From Cydia pomonella (lineage: Eukaryota; Arthropoda; Insecta; Lepidoptera; Tortricidae), in NCBI RefSeq assembly GCF_033807575.1, contig NC_084716.1:7068001-7132000 (forward strand): DNA of 64,000 nucleotides. Reading direction: 5' to 3'. This document shows, piece by piece, positions 33,064-45,722 of this stretch. Numbering within the stretch: the first letter of the stretch is position 1; every line of letters starts with the position of its first letter. A program made the position numbers and the translations under genes. The notes beneath the pieces are model-generated. The model searched no databases, was not told where the DNA came from, and was given only the letters and a program-made list of their open reading frames with translations.

Positions 33064-35406
33064 TTAATTGTATTGGTTTAACAACGGCAGCCTACGACGC
33101 TTCAGCGTTAGGTTCTGAGGTATAGGAGATTGGGACGACGAGGATCCTTGGTTGCTTCCTTCGTTAGTTGTGTCTGGAGCTGGGGTGGTGGTGGTACTAT
33201 CACATACTTCTTTGTAACAGCAATCGGGGTATTGTTTGCTGTTGTCTATGGCGCTTCTTCTGCAGCCATCGCTGATAGCTATTGCTCCACAACTGCCAAA
33301 AAACATATGTACAATATGTAATTAAGTAGGCCGGCGTATAGCAACATCTAAAGAGGCCCGTTGATTACCAGTTCGCCGGATGATATCGGCCTGCCAGTTA
33401 TTCGCGATTGTCAGCTTTTGTGAATAACTGACAGGCCGATATCGTCTGGCGAACTCGTAATCAGTGGGCCCCTTGAGACGGACTGCAATCCGACTGCAAT
33501 TTGTATGGGAACGGCACGCTACTGTTGCAGTTCACCTGTACCGGCCCTAACTGTAAGAATATTCTATCTTAACAGGCAACGGATTCTCAAGTTATATTGG
33601 CTCCGTAGCTCAGTTGGCAGAAGCGATTTGGACTGGTGTTTCAACGGTCGCAAATTCAAGTCTTTCCCAGTGGCGTAGCTAGGCGTAGGCGAATAGGGCC
33701 TCGCACTTAGCGGGCCAACCTTTTTATTACCTTGGGAATACATATTGACGATCTGTCTGGTCTAGTGGGTAGTGACGCCTATGAAGCCTATGGTCCCGGG
33801 TTCAAATCGTGGTAAGAGCATTTATACGTGTGATGAGCATGAATATTTGTTCCTGAGTCATGGGTGTTTTCTATGTATTGAAATATTTAAGTATTATATA
33901 TGTCGTTGTCTAAGTACCCACAACACAAGCTTTCTTGAGCTTACTGTGGGACTTAGCCAATTTGTGTAATAACGTCCTATATATTTTTATTTATTTATTG
34001 AAAAGGGCCTCACAGGTGTGGTTTCGCCCACGGCTAGATTAGTGAACGCTACGCCACTAGTCTTGTCAGAGGTGTCTAAAAACTATAATGATACTTACGT
34101 TTCATACAGTGTCTCATTGTTTGAGCTCTGGCAAATGTACACTGCGCAATCGGTATTTGGATAAAAGTTAACATCGTATGGCAGCACTCTGTTTATCTTG
34201 GAAATATAACATCCTTCTTGGTTAGCTGAAAAATGAAATAAGTTAATAAATAAATATCTGGGGACAATGAATTACAAAGATCGACCTAGTCCCAAATAAG
34301 CAGAGCTTGTGTTATGGGTACTAGGCGACGATGTACATACGTATATAGATAAATACATACTTACGTATATTATATACATAAAAAAACACCCATGACTCAG
34401 GAACAAAAATTTGTGTTTATCACACAAACAAAATGCCCTTACCGGGATTGGAACCCGGGACCATCGGCTCCATAGGCATGGTCACTAGTGTCACTACGCG
34501 CTCCTGCGTAAAAATCTCAAAATACAATGTTTTGTACTCGACTGTTTCCTCCTCTAAAACTTAGCCAAATGTAACGAAATTTAGAGATCTGAATAGTAAT
34601 GAAATTATCTGTGTCGGACTTTTTTGCTTTTTAGGCTAATTGATGTCAGTTATGAATACCATACTTCTCTTTGCGGCTTGGTAAATTTGGCCGTTTTTTG
34701 CGAATATTTGAAGTGCACTAGCGCCTTAAGAAACAATAATATCAAAAAAAGCGTTTCCTTTCACATGAACGCAAGAAAAATACTAACTATAAAAGTTATA
34801 AATCAAATCCAAGTGAACGCTTTTAAATATATGATACATATTTTAATATGAAAAATATTAAATATGAACGATAACAGACTCAATCTTGTCCTTCAGACTC
34901 AACTCAAAATTTTCATCAACTTACTTTGCCATTCTCGTGGGTAAAATGCAATTTTCTCATCAGTTTTTTTAAGGATAAAGAGAGCCTGTACAAGCTGGCG
35001 TGGTAAAATAATATGTTTGATATGCTTTCTTTTCTCCCTTTTAGGACTTAGGTTAATCTGCCAGGCTGGTGCAATGCCACCATTGCAGACAAACAAAAAA
35101 TACACCAACAACCAAGGCTTTTCTACCCAGGGGGCCTAGCCAAGATGACAATCGTACACTGACAAGCGCAAATCGAAAGAAAAAAATGTACCGGGATAGA
35201 TGACAGATGCTACGAAAAGTCATGTGACTATTTCCATACATTATTTAAGTTTCGAATGGCATTTTCTATCCACGATTAGCATCATGGCTAGGCTCCTAAG
35301 AGGTAGGTCTCTTACCTAAGTCTACTGGTTTCTCCTCAGTAGAGAATCTTGCTACGGCTGCATAAGACACCGACACGAAAACGAGGAAACCAACGAACTT
35401 CAGCAT
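33064..35406 (-). CDS. SVWC (single von Willebrand factor C) secreted protein, 3 exons
   Basis: Exons 35316-35406, 34099-34225 and 33064-33292 join in frame (phases 1 and 2, all GT-AG) to 148 residues. Residues 1-19 are a signal peptide (MLKFVGFLVFVSVSYAAVA). The SVWC domain has eight cysteines: GCY..., C-x4-C, a Cys opening exon 3 (CGAIAISDGC), the YPDCC pair and a last VC. After the domain comes a Thr/Ser/Gln-rich tail (TTTTPAPDTT, SSSSQS) and a basic end (LKRRRLPLL), probably disordered or O-glycosylated. SVWC proteins of arthropods are small secreted factors often induced by infection or nutrition (Vago is one). The first intron holds no gene; a SINE lies in the first intron and MITEs/SINE in the second. 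Intact, so a genuine host gene. Confidence 0.85.
33355..33470. mobile_element. palindromic MITE (ggcccgttgattacc)
   Basis: Near-palindrome: 'ggcccgttgattaccagttc' at 33355 pairs with 'gaactcgtaatcagtgggcc' ending at 33470, with 'gccgatatcgtc' and its complement inside. A very common lepidopteran type from memory. It lies in the second intron of the SVWC gene. Confidence 0.75.
33600..33668 (+). repeat. tRNA-like SINE head fragment
   Basis: 'ctccgtagctcagttggc' matches an A box and 'ggtcgcaaattcaagtc' a B box, about 45 bases apart. No complete acceptor stem, so a SINE head rather than a functional tRNA gene. Confidence 0.5.
33669..34058. mobile_element. MITE with AGTGGCGTAGC termini, split by a SINE
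   Basis: AGTGGCGTAGC at 33669 and GCTACGCCACT at the end form inverted termini. The SINE at 33748-34001 is nested inside. A related GC-rich repeat is at 63690-63800. Confidence 0.6.
33748..34001 (+). repeat. tRNA-headed SINE
   Basis: Head 'gtctagtgggtagtga' (A box) and 'ggttcaaatcg' (B box); body 'gatgagcatgaatatttgttcctgag'; tail '...aagtacccacaacacaagc...' ending in a ttatttatttattg run. Confidence 0.75.
34243..34507 (-). repeat. tRNA-headed SINE
   Basis: Reverse orientation of the family at 33748: B box complement 'gattggaacccggga' at about 34447 and tail toward 34243. It lies in the first intron of the SVWC gene. Confidence 0.75.
34510..35310. other. first intron of the SVWC gene
   Basis: No element recognised in this part. 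Confidence 0.5.
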
Positions 35407-35467
35407 TTTGAACTAGCTGTAGGTACCGAAGCTAATATCACACAGAATTACTGGAAGAAATCCGTCT

Positions 35468-35475
35468 CTTTTATA
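35468..35475 (-). promoter_or_regulatory. TATA box of the SVWC gene
   Basis: TATAAAAG on the minus strand, 62 bp upstream of the ATG at 35406. Spacing fits a short 5' UTR. Confidence 0.6.
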
Positions 35476-35812
35476 CCACAAATATGTACCAGCTAACTAA
35501 TTCAGCTACAATAGTAAAAAGGTCTTAAAGCAAAAGAGTAAAGTCTGAATTTGCTTCACGAAGTATTTATTTGACTTGCCGTGTTTGGTCAGAGTTTTAT
35601 TTTATTCTTCTCAATAACTACTTATTTGGACAAATGTTTTTTTTATGCGTCTGTCGCCGCTTGCGACAAAAGGAATTGCCAAATAATAATTTGACATATG
35701 TATATGAAAGAAAGGCGAAAATCCGAGAAGATAAAATGTAAATAAATAATAAAAAGTTGATAAAAAAAAAAAAACAGTTTAGGTTTACTTGACTGGTAAA
35801 GCTTTCCCAGCC

Positions 35813-36415
35813 CTCCCTGTTCTCTCGTGAGAGTCAGAATGGCGAATGTACCTAAATAAATGAAAACTATACCATATTTTTTTACCTAATTTGTACTATT
35901 TAGTACCTCCTTTTAAAAAAAATTGTACCTCACGACATGATTTTCTGAGTTATTTGAGCTTAACAGATTAAACATTAAAGGTACTAAGTCCTGGCGTAAT
36001 AAAAATAATTGTACCTTAGCGTTTTTTCTTAAAAATTAAATCGATAACTTGAAAAAATATAACGCCTGCAAAATTGTAATAGCAAGCAAAATATAAAATG
36101 AGTAAAACTTGGAAAGCACAAATAAAATGACTCATATTATAATTGAATATGAAGGTACAATAAAGGTACAAAAATTTGGCTTTGAATTTATCAATAACCA
36201 GGGGAACATAGCGTAATAAAGTACACCCGCCATTCGTACTGTCAGGATGGCGGGTGTACTGTTTTTTGATGATAACTTTACGTACCGTGAGGTACAATTT
36301 TTTTAAATGTAGGTACTAAATAGTACAAATTAGGTACAAAAATATGGTATGCTTTTCAATTATTTTTATTTAGGTACACCCAACATTCTGACTTTCACGT
36401 TCTCTCTGCCCCCGC
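35813..36415. mobile_element. 600-bp terminal-inverted-repeat element
   Basis: About 120-bp imperfect inverted ends: left 'gagtcagaatggcgaatgta' and 'tttgtactatttagtacctc'; right the complements near 36285-36415. The middle has a second small hairpin, 'acacccgccatt...gtcaggatggcgggtgt' (36224-36260). Non-coding; a non-autonomous DNA transposon. Confidence 0.65.
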
Positions 36416-36419
36416 GAAA

Positions 36420-37770
36420 GTGTAAAACATGGAAAGATCGGGGAAATTTTTCAAATACTTCTTTTATTTTGAGGTATTCAGAATTATCCGAGAACCTAAT
36501 CCAACCTTCTGGAAGGTTTCCGCAGCTTTTCCATCCTACTAGTTAGCATAGCAACACTTTTTCCTCTAGTCACAGTATGTTCAGTTATTTCGTTCCGTTT
36601 TCTGGCATTGTAACTGGTTGTGATAAATTTCTTTAATTGTTAAAATTTTCTGACATCATTATTTAAACAGTTGTACCAGAAAATACATACTGAATACGGC
36701 TCTTAGCTGCACATAAATACATTCGACATTCGAAAAACATTGGTAAAAATCACTTAATGTCCACGATCCTTGCATTTCCTCCTTCATTTTCAACACAACA
36801 CAACGCATTAACAAAAATAAGCAACTTACATACACACAAGACAATAATACATTTTATTTTATTTTATTTAACATAAAGGTACATAACATTGTGACACCAC
36901 TTTATTCTTCGCCAAACTGCGATCGCAGTTGGTTAGCGAGATAGCGCTCATTTATACATTTTGATATCTATGCTATGTAATACTAAGCTTAGGTACTACG
37001 GTACTATGTGGAAAGCGAACACGCATGGCGATAGTTTATGAATATAAAAACAAACAAAAACCAAATAGTCACTGTTACTATAGCAACTAATTCAGGTTAA
37101 TTTCAAAGCAATATTATTAGGGTAAATTTTCCAGTAACGTTTGGTTTGGACTGATTAGCAGTAGGAAATTGTGCTCCCGACTTTCTGGAGATATAAGTAT
37201 GCCCCTCAGCGCCCAGTGTGCCCATCCACCGTGTTTTTTTAAATCCATATCGCAGATAATTACAACTTCATTGTCCAATCTACTACCCGATTTGCCCAAT
37301 CCAATAGTGATTTTATAGTATAAAAACAGAGCGTGCTCCCTTAATGGGTTCAATATCTCAAAACGCAAAAGTGATATGAAGTCGTTACGTTATCCAACTC
37401 GTCCATTGCTGGTCCAGCGACGCCATTTCTCAGGAAACGGAAACCATAAAGCATTTTGAAGCGCTTCAAGCGCTCGATAAGCTAATGTGGTCGTAATGCT
37501 ATGCAGAATATTGTCGAATTTTGTTCCATAGTTTTATAGGCTATTTTTAAATGCATGTAAATGTGATAAGTTTCCAATATCAGGAAAAGCTGCTGTAGTA
37601 GGTATCTTAACTGACTAACGCTCAGAACACACGAATTGTTTGATGCTACTGGGACTATAATTATACATTTTGTTTGCAAGACACAAATTACTTACAAATG
37701 AGCCTTCCAAACTATTTTCTATTGGCTAGAGTACCTGCATATTTCAAAAACATAGACCATAATTATGATG
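36420..37770. other. no gene; LINE-tail-like piece
   Basis: 36848-36960 (tttattttattttatttaac...; aactgcgatcgcagtt) looks like a minus-strand LINE 3' end with an A-rich tail. The rest shows nothing recognisable. Confidence 0.4.
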
Positions 37771-37779
37771 TCATAATTG

Positions 37780-38426
37780 AAGGGCCAAAACCCAGTTAAT
37801 GACCAATGGCGCGAAACGTGGGGTGAAGGTTGATGGGCAGGATATCAAATATGTCGAAGAATACATATACTTGGGCCAGATAGCATCCTTCGATGACAGG
37901 CAGTCTAAAAAAATCGATCGACGCATCGAAAATGCCTGGAAGAGCTTCTGGTTCATGAAGGCACTAATGAAGGACAACCTTCCACTGACACTAAAGCGCA
38001 AACTCGTCGACATGTGTATCCTGCCTATCCTAGCCTACGGCGCCCAATCTTGGTCATTAACGGAAGCCCAGAAGTCCCGACTCAAGATTTGCCAGCGAGC
38101 AATGGAGCGCAGCATACTAGGAGTTCGGAGAACCGATCGGGTTAGGAACACCGAACTGCGCTCCAGAACTGGTATCATAGATGTGGGTGTTAAGGCCGCT
38201 AAGCTTAAGTGGGGTTGGGCGGGACCCGTCTGCTGTATGCACCCGGATCGGTGGGCCAAATTGGCTATCGAATGGACACCGCAGATTAGCCGGGGCAGAG
38301 GCAGACCAAAAGAGATGGCGGGATGACCTCGACGCTTTTTGCAGGGACTGGCGGGAACATGCTCCAAACCGTGATGAGTGGTGGAAAAAAGGGGAGGCCT
38401 TTGCCCAGCAGTGGGACACAAAATAG
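37780..38426 (+). pseudogene. RTE-type LINE C-terminus
   Basis: Readings VEEYIYLGQIASF, KRKLVDMCILPILAYGAQSWSLT, MERSILGVRRTDRVRN, AAKLKWGWAG, then after a frameshift near 38300 a second frame RWRDDLDAFCRDWREHAPNRDEWWKKGEAFAQQWDTK to a stop at 38424-38426. This is the thumb and C-terminal region of an RTE reverse transcriptase; the rest is lost. Confidence 0.85.
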
Positions 38427-38954
38427 GCTATTTAAAATAATTTTGAAGGTAAGTCGATATGGTACAAGTATGAAGAAGTACGAATGGTCAGTGAATTGAG
38501 TAAAATAACAAAATCGGAAAATTATTCCGGTATTTTAGTCCTAAATGTCGACTCTGATTTTCAGCAATTAACAAGCTCAAAACCGCGACGCATTGTGAAA
38601 TCAGAATCAACCTCCTAGCAAAAAGGAAAACAATAAACTTTTCTCAGTTTTAAAATGCTTACAAAATGCTTATGAAAGTACAAGGAGTATACAAATGAAA
38701 TCGTAGGTGAAATTCATTATTTCCACAAGGAAAACATTCGATGACATTCAATGATAAAGATAAAGATATTTTATTATTTACTTACTTGAATAAAATAAAA
38801 CTGAAAGAATAGTTCGATATGCAGTGAATGACAAAATAATAAAGAGAAAAACCACAAACCAAAATTTACAAGTCGCCGGGCGCCGGCCGCCGCAAGAGAA
38901 ATTGGACTCCAATATCAATCCAGGTGAGCAGAGGTCTGCCCCATTATTATTGTT

Positions 38955-39211
38955 TTTTTATTGGATAATTTTACACAGACTGACCTGGTCCCACAGTAAG
39001 CTCAATAAGGCTTGTGTTGTAGTCACTAGACGATGATATATATTTCATATAGATATTTATTAATCACCTATACATAGGTAGAAATGGTCCATCCATCCAT
39101 TACTCAGGAACAAAATATTTGTGATAAACACACAAATAAAAATCCCTTACCAGGATTCGAACCCGAGACCTCCTGCTCCGTAGACAGGACGACCAACTAG
39201 GCTAAGGAGAC
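38955..39211 (-). repeat. tRNA-headed SINE
   Basis: Same family as 33748: 'aggattcgaacccgagac' is the B box complement at about 39152. Tail toward 38955. Confidence 0.7.
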
Positions 39212-39212
39212 C

Positions 39213-39840
39213 GTTTTTATTGCTTTTTCTTTTAATTTAATTTAATCAAAGTCATACCTACCTTTTTGAGTTCAGGGGTTGTGCTTTGCATGATCCACTC
39301 CCAATACGAATAATTTCCAAAGTAATTAACGAAACAGCATTAACATCATCTACCTCACACTATAACTTTATTGGTTCTCTATTAATTACTTGTTTATTTA
39401 GCTTTCAGCTACAGGTTGGTCGTGGCTACTTTTTTAATTAATCCTGCCTGTAATTTTACCTCTTCACAAAATGTGTTGGGTGACTGGCAGATTCCGGGGT
39501 GCTACCGTAGTGGTTCTTAAACAGTAGGTACAGTCAGCTGCGGAGAAAAGAGACGCCCATTGCATATAAGTTTGTATGCAAGGGTGCTAAGCGAATAGTA
39601 TTGCTGACAGTACAAGTGTACATACGAGAACCCCGCAATCTCTCGGGGTTTAATTTTGCAGCTCCGTGTTGTTCATTTTTGAGGGTAAACTATATTAAAT
39701 ATGGAACTTCTTGAACCGCTTTTAGGATCATAATCCTTGACGGGTATTAAACCGGCGTTTTCTCATTATACTCGTGATTATTGAACTTCTGCGGTAATGT
39801 TATAGTTTTCAAACTAGTGCGGTAATGTATGCTGACACTC
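39213..39840. other. no gene seen
   Basis: A short 'tacagtcagctgcggag' near 39529 resembles a MITE end. Nothing else recognised. Confidence 0.4.
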
Positions 39841-39844
39841 TTTT

Positions 39845-40585
39845 TAGGGTTCCGTAGTCAACTAGGAACCCTTATAGTTTTTAGGGTTCCGTAGTCAACT
39901 AGGAACCCTTATAGTTTCGCCATTGTCGTCTGTCTGTCTGTCTGTCTGTCTGTCTGTATGTCTGTCCGAGGCTTTGCTCCGTGGTCGTTAGTGCTAGAAA
40001 GCTGAAATTCGGCATGGATATATAAATCAATAAACCCGACAAAGTCGTACAATAAAATATAATTTTTTTTTAGGGTACCCCCCCCTACACGTAAAGTGGG
40101 GGTGAATATTTTTTTTGCTTCAACCCTACAGTGTGGGGTATCGTTGGAAAGGTCTTTCAAAACTAATAGGGGTCTTCAACAAACATTTTTTGATAAAGTG
40201 AATATATTCGGAGATAATCGCTCCGAAAGAAAAAAAAATGTGTCCCCCCCCCTCTAACTTTTGAACCATAGGTCCAAAAAATATGAAAAAAATCGTGGAA
40301 GTACAGCTTAAGAAAGACATTAAATGAAAACTATAGCGGACATGATCAGTTTAGCTGTTTTTGAGTTATCGCAAAAAGTTTTCCCTTCATAGTAAAAAGA
40401 CTTACTTTAATTACGTACTGATTATGCAAATTTGCCTATTTGTTTAACTCGGGTGAAAGGTACCGTGTCATCCCTTGGTTAACAATTTACTATACTTTAA
40501 GCTCCAGTTTAGCTTATTGTGACGGAAGAGTAACTACGGAACCCTACACTGAGCGTGGCCCGACATGCTCTTGGCCGGTTTTTTT
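39845..40585. repeat. large lepidopteran dispersed repeat
   Basis: Starts 'tagggttccgtagtcaac', which is tandemly duplicated (about 37 bp) at 39845-39917, then (GTCT)n at 39928-39965. It ends 'aactacggaaccctacactg' followed by 'cccgacatgctcttggccgg'. Inverted agggttccgtagt ends suggest a mobile unit. Common in Lepidoptera from memory; class uncertain. Confidence 0.6.
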
Positions 40586-43360
40586 AAATTGTATTGTCTA
40601 ACTGTTTTAACAAATTTGATACTACTTTACCACATTAATAGTAGTAGAAATTTACACGTGCCAATGGGTAATTCGCAACGAGTTGCAAATTTCCTACTTT
40701 ATGCACTTGCTTCGTAATGTAAGTACTTGCTAGTTTTTTTCCTCGCAAATGAGTTGAAAAACGTCGCATGAGATAAGTGTGTCATTACACACATCGGCTT
40801 TCTTATTGCACAATATAACGCAGCACGCAGCACACTTGTATCCTAATGTACTAAAGTGTTACATAGAACCCACAAAATTATAGTTAAAAAAAGAAATAAT
40901 CATATTTTGCAGTTGCCGTAGTAATGAGTGATAATGAAATACTGCAATGATCATTTTCCCTATTCCATATGTATTGTAATACCGTATTACAAAGTACAAA
41001 GCACAATTTCAGGGTCACTGGGAAATATTAACACGCATGCTAGTCTAAATACTGTTCCCTACTGCCCAAAGCTCCCCTGTGCCCGTGGCTGATAACTTCG
41101 AGAGTTATTAATCACAAGCGAAAGTTGCCCCGTGTTGACAACTTGCCGTCCATGCTGCCGCCATTTTAATTTTCCCGCCATTTTTTGGTCGCAAGACTAT
41201 AAATCATGCGGAAATCATTAACAGATTTTTTTTGATAGATAAACGGCTTGCAGACATGTTTAGGGCGATTGATGGTTGTAGTAGCTGATAATGATAAGTT
41301 TTGCTTTTTAGCGATATATTTTTTGCTAATTTTCGAACGAAAAAATTTAGCTTTCGATTGCTGAACGTGCATTGTACCTACGTCAAAATTACTAGTACAG
41401 TCAGCGTTAACAGTAGCGATTGAAACAACGCTCCAAAAGTACCTATCTGCAATCCTGGAATTATTTTCTAGATGGAGTTCACTTTCGCGTTCTAAAGTAT
41501 ATTGTAACAGTGTAAAAAAATGTTCTTTATACAGGCACTTATTATAGTCTGATCCGTTACTGTTGATGCTGATTGCACGAGTAGATAAAACATTCGAAAA
41601 CTATAATACAGCTACCGTTGCCTACCCTGTTTCCGTATTATTATCCTCAAATTTTAAAAATTGTTTTATATACTTACTAAATTTCTTTCTATTTTTTAAG
41701 TTATTAAAAAAAATGTTCGTTTTAAGTCTTAAGCCTAGCTATTGTACCTATATGTAAAAATTCTGTTACCACCTACGGGAGAGCGGTGTCTCTTGACACA
41801 AGTGTCATGTACGCTTAAAAAGAGGCACCAGCCCAGTCAAAATCACGTTTGTTTGTGCTAACTCAATACACATTTTATTTTATTTATTTATTTTATATAA
41901 ATTTGTATATGTCCTTATTGGAACTCGGAAACTAATAACATTTTATCAAAACGACGGCTAAGCGATTGACACCTCATATCAAAATTAACTTATAAGGATT
42001 ACCCAAAAATACCGAGACCTAGGTTAAAGTACAGGCTTCTTAAATCACAGCCTCTCCTGGCTCCTTATGTTTTAGAATAGAATAGTAATTTATTCGTAAG
42101 CACAAACACAAGAGAACATTATAAAAACAGAAAACATAGCAAGGAAAAAGTCACTGAATTATTATTACTATAGAGAAGCCATACCAAAACAATGAAATTG
42201 TCGCAATCGCAACCTATACCATGCGACCAAAACGTCGTAAGCGCCGTACCCACACTAGACGCTAGTTTTAGCTTTTGAGCGTCGGCGTCAAGTCAGCGCT
42301 ATGGAAAATGGCGTCGCTGCGCAGTTGCGCCAACGTTGCATCGAGCAGCAGCTTTAGAGTTGACTAGACGGCGACGCTGGGAAGACGCTAGCACACACAG
42401 GGTGTCGTGGCTCAAAGTGTCCAAAAATAGGAACCCCGCGTAGCGTGGCTGCGTCGACTCATGGAACGAGAAAATGATTTTCACGATTCACGATATGTCC
42501 AGGAATTTCACGATCTGCCTGATTTTACGATCGGCCGCCGACATACATATGTATTGGCGCGACTGAAACGCACGGGCGAATTAATAACAAAATGACAACT
42601 TTTGGTTGTCATAGTTTAAGTTTGAATTTACCTCCTATACTGGAGTCGAATCAAAGGGAAGGTACAGGGCTCGTATAATTAGCAGTAACACGAGCTTCCC
42701 TGGTCGTTAGACGACAATGACCCGCGCTAATGAGCTGTGTGCTCACATAGCACACAGTTTTGGAGCAAACACAACTTGTTAGTCAGTAAGAACCAAGAAA
42801 AATATAGTCATCCCTTTCTTTTGACAAAGACAGTATTTTTCTCTTTGTCTAAGTTTGAAATGAGACAGTCTTGGGCCAAACTATATAAACTTCTCGAGTC
42901 GAATGATAGTCCCTATGACAGTTAATTTGTATACCGAGTAGCTGTCACGTAAAAAGTTTGTAAAATGTTTTTTGGAAGTTTAGTACAATATTTTTTTAGA
43001 AATGTAACATTTAAGTAATAAAAATATTGTAAAAGCATATTTTTACAATTATTTTGAAATAAGGCCCGAATGAGATTTGAAGTAGGTAACTGTCACAGGG
43101 GCCATCATTCGACACGAGAGGTATAAGAAGCATAATTATGGCTACTCGCGCTATGGTGTATCAGCGTATGCGTACGGGAGTACCTACGCAATATTATAGG
43201 GACATCGGCAACTAAAGCCTTAGCCTATACAATACAATAAACTTACAAAGCTAAGATCGTGCTGCTTGGAGAGTGAGCTTGCTGGTGAACAGTGTACAAA
43301 GCCGTCACAGGACTCAGTTATATGAATATGGGTCAAAAACTATTTTATAGTGACTTACAA
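40586..43360. other. no gene recognised; scattered repeat scraps
   Basis: Includes a 'gtacagtcagcgttaacag' MITE-like end at 41396 and a LINE tail starting 'agaatagaatagtaatttattc' at about 42074-42190. GC-richer 42240-42420 has repeated gacgct/agcgtc motifs suggestive of an unclassified repeat. No credible coding frame. Confidence 0.4.
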
Positions 43361-43366
43361 CGTATG

Positions 43367-43501
43367 GAGGTCCCACACTGGCTGTTATATGACGTTATAT
43401 AACATTGTGTGGTACGGATAACATTATAAAACACTATCAATACTGGTACACAATGTTATATAACGTTATAATATATAACAGTTAGTGTAGAACCAACAGT
43501 A
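43367..43501. mobile_element. short palindromic MITE (gttatataacg)
   Basis: 'ggctgttatatgacgttata' and 'tataacgttataatatataa' halves pair around 43430; ends 'tcccacactg' and 'tagtgtagaa'. Non-coding. Confidence 0.5.
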
Positions 43502-45013
43502 GAGAAAAAAAAAACAAATTTATTTATTAAATATTTGGATTTGTAATTTTTAAGTAGTCGCGCTACTATATGTATATGTACCTATTAAAAAAAACTGAAA
43601 TAGATGTCATATATCTTTATTATACTTAAGAAAAAGTGTTCTGACACTTCACTCCACTTTCTCGCCACTGGAGTGGCGGCGGACGGATTCCAACGCGTCT
43701 TCAGATTGCGCGGATCGGTTTCGTTACATATTTTAGTATGAGTTAAGTTTATGTGTTTTTTCTATGGACATCATGAAATAAATGGACTTTAAAGCCTAAT
43801 TTTATTGCGGGTTCCAACGTTAATAATAAAAAATCCACAGAGAAGAAGCCAATTTTCCCGAACGTTTTTGAATCATATACGACAAATAAAGGGAGATTGA
43901 AAGAGGCAATAGAGGATCCTCGCAGAGACTTCGCGCGATAGGTACACCGCGGGAATGCTGGGCCCTTATTCGACATGCTAAAAGTGACGTTTCGTGTTGA
44001 TTTCCATTTGATGTGAGAAATATTGTGACTTGTCGAATTGCTATTATCACCACCTGTCAGTGAACAATATCCACACTAGAGGCGGGGCGTTGTACCGGAA
44101 TAGTTTTTGGAACAGGTTATTTGTAATAGACTACTTTTAGCTTGTCGAGTATTTAAAAGTACGGACTTTGATTTCTGAAATAAAACAAATATGAAACTTT
44201 TATCACCTCGTACCTCCATTCTTACCGTTACTTTAGGTAAAATAAAATTTTGTTAACAGATGGTCGTCTGGGTGTCTGTTATATCTAAAAATAATGTAAT
44301 AATATATAACAAAAATATGACAATAGATTCATAGCCTTCACTCAAAACGTCACCATATTTCCGACCCTTACCGAAATAATAAGTCGATATTTGTATAAAT
44401 AATCCTTATTTGTAAGACGCCTAAGCACGGCAAATACGTAAACTGCCTATTGGGGGTCATACTCGTAAAACTGGTATTTTAGACGTACTTTTGGTACGAG
44501 TAACAGAGACGTACTTTTGGTACGCAGTCCCAGCTCTAGTCAGGATTCTAGTTGTCAAATATAAGCGTGTCGAATACGTATTAGTTAACTGTCAAATGAA
44601 ATTAGATCAACGGTAGACTTTTTTGTCGATGGGTATGGCTGCCATGTTTGGATTTATGACATTTAAAAGGGGATCCTAAGGCAGAGAGTAGTTTTACCTG
44701 TACGATTTTGATTCTTCTACTGGACGCAAGATGGAGTTAGCTGCCAAATTCCGATCAGGCTGACGCAACTAGGAAGAAAAAAGTTTTGTATGGAATTTAT
44801 TTCGCAAATCATTGCCAACGAAGAAAAAGAAAACGTCAGTGCTATTTATTCTGTCAAGTTTACATCAAGTCTACTGTCAGCCTAATTGCTTTGTTTGTTT
44901 TGAAGGCTTCAATGTTTTGTTCGGGTATTTCGTGTAATTTCTTTATTGTTTAGTGCAAAAATCGAAAATAGTCAACCGTGATCGTGATCAGAGTAAAGAG
45001 CGAGTTTGTTACA

Positions 45014-45123
45014 ATGTCAGCGAGAAAACGGTTTACTAAGTGTGAAATATGTGGCAAGCGAGCCACTCGAGAAAATCACGAAAAAAGGGATTTTATGGCG
45101 AAATTTCCCTTGGATGAAGACTG
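45014..45123 (+). CDS. THAP-domain exon 1 (left arm)
   Basis: ATG at 45014, 36 codons plus two bases, ending at a GTAAG donor. It carries the first zinc pair (CEIC) and the FPLDEDW element typical of THAP zinc fingers, which bind the transposon ends in P-like elements. A matching exon is on the opposite strand at 60048-60157 with a few amino-acid differences (for example Ser to Pro at residue 2, Glu to Gly near residue 23). Confidence 0.7.
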
Positions 45124-45420
45124 GTAAGTATTGCTTTAGATACTTTTGACCTTATTTTGGGTCAGCAGGCTATAAACACATCGAAAATTAGATATTTTAC
45201 ATTATTTTTCGTTGTGAACTAGGGATGTACTATAACTATCGATAACTGTAGTTTTATTTGTATATCAGTGTAAATAATTCAATTAAATATGTGAAATTTC
45301 CTTAGAACTAGCATGCAATATGACCATAATTAATTCGTCGAAGCTTAATAATGCATAAATTATCTATCACTTATGCATTAATGGTCATTAGTTAACATAT
45401 TTTTTTATCTAGTGATTATT

Positions 45421-45544
45421 AATCACATTTAATTTATTATTATTATTTTTTTATGGTCTAATTTAAGTCCTGTCTTTGTTTGTAATATGAGTTTTTCTTT
45501 AGTAGTGCACAATAAAGAATTTTATTATTATTATTATTATTATT
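45421..45544 (+). mobile_element. LINE tail inserted only in the left arm
   Basis: Ends 'gtgcacaataaagaat' plus (TTA)n. The right arm at about 59750 lacks it and reads straight through. Confidence 0.6.
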
Positions 45545-45589
45545 TAATATATTAACCTAAAATGTAAGAAAATTAATCTCTGTTTTTAT

Positions 45590-45677
45590 GATAAATAAAG
45601 AAATATTATAGGACATTATTACACAAACTGACTTAGTACTAAAGTTTGAATGGCATGTGTTGTGGGTACTTAGACAA

Positions 45678-45722
<45 letters not shown>

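Noticed and set aside
33600..33668. Functional tRNA gene
   Set aside because: A and B boxes are present, but no acceptor stem pairing or proper anticodon arm could be drawn; it sits in a SINE-rich intron.
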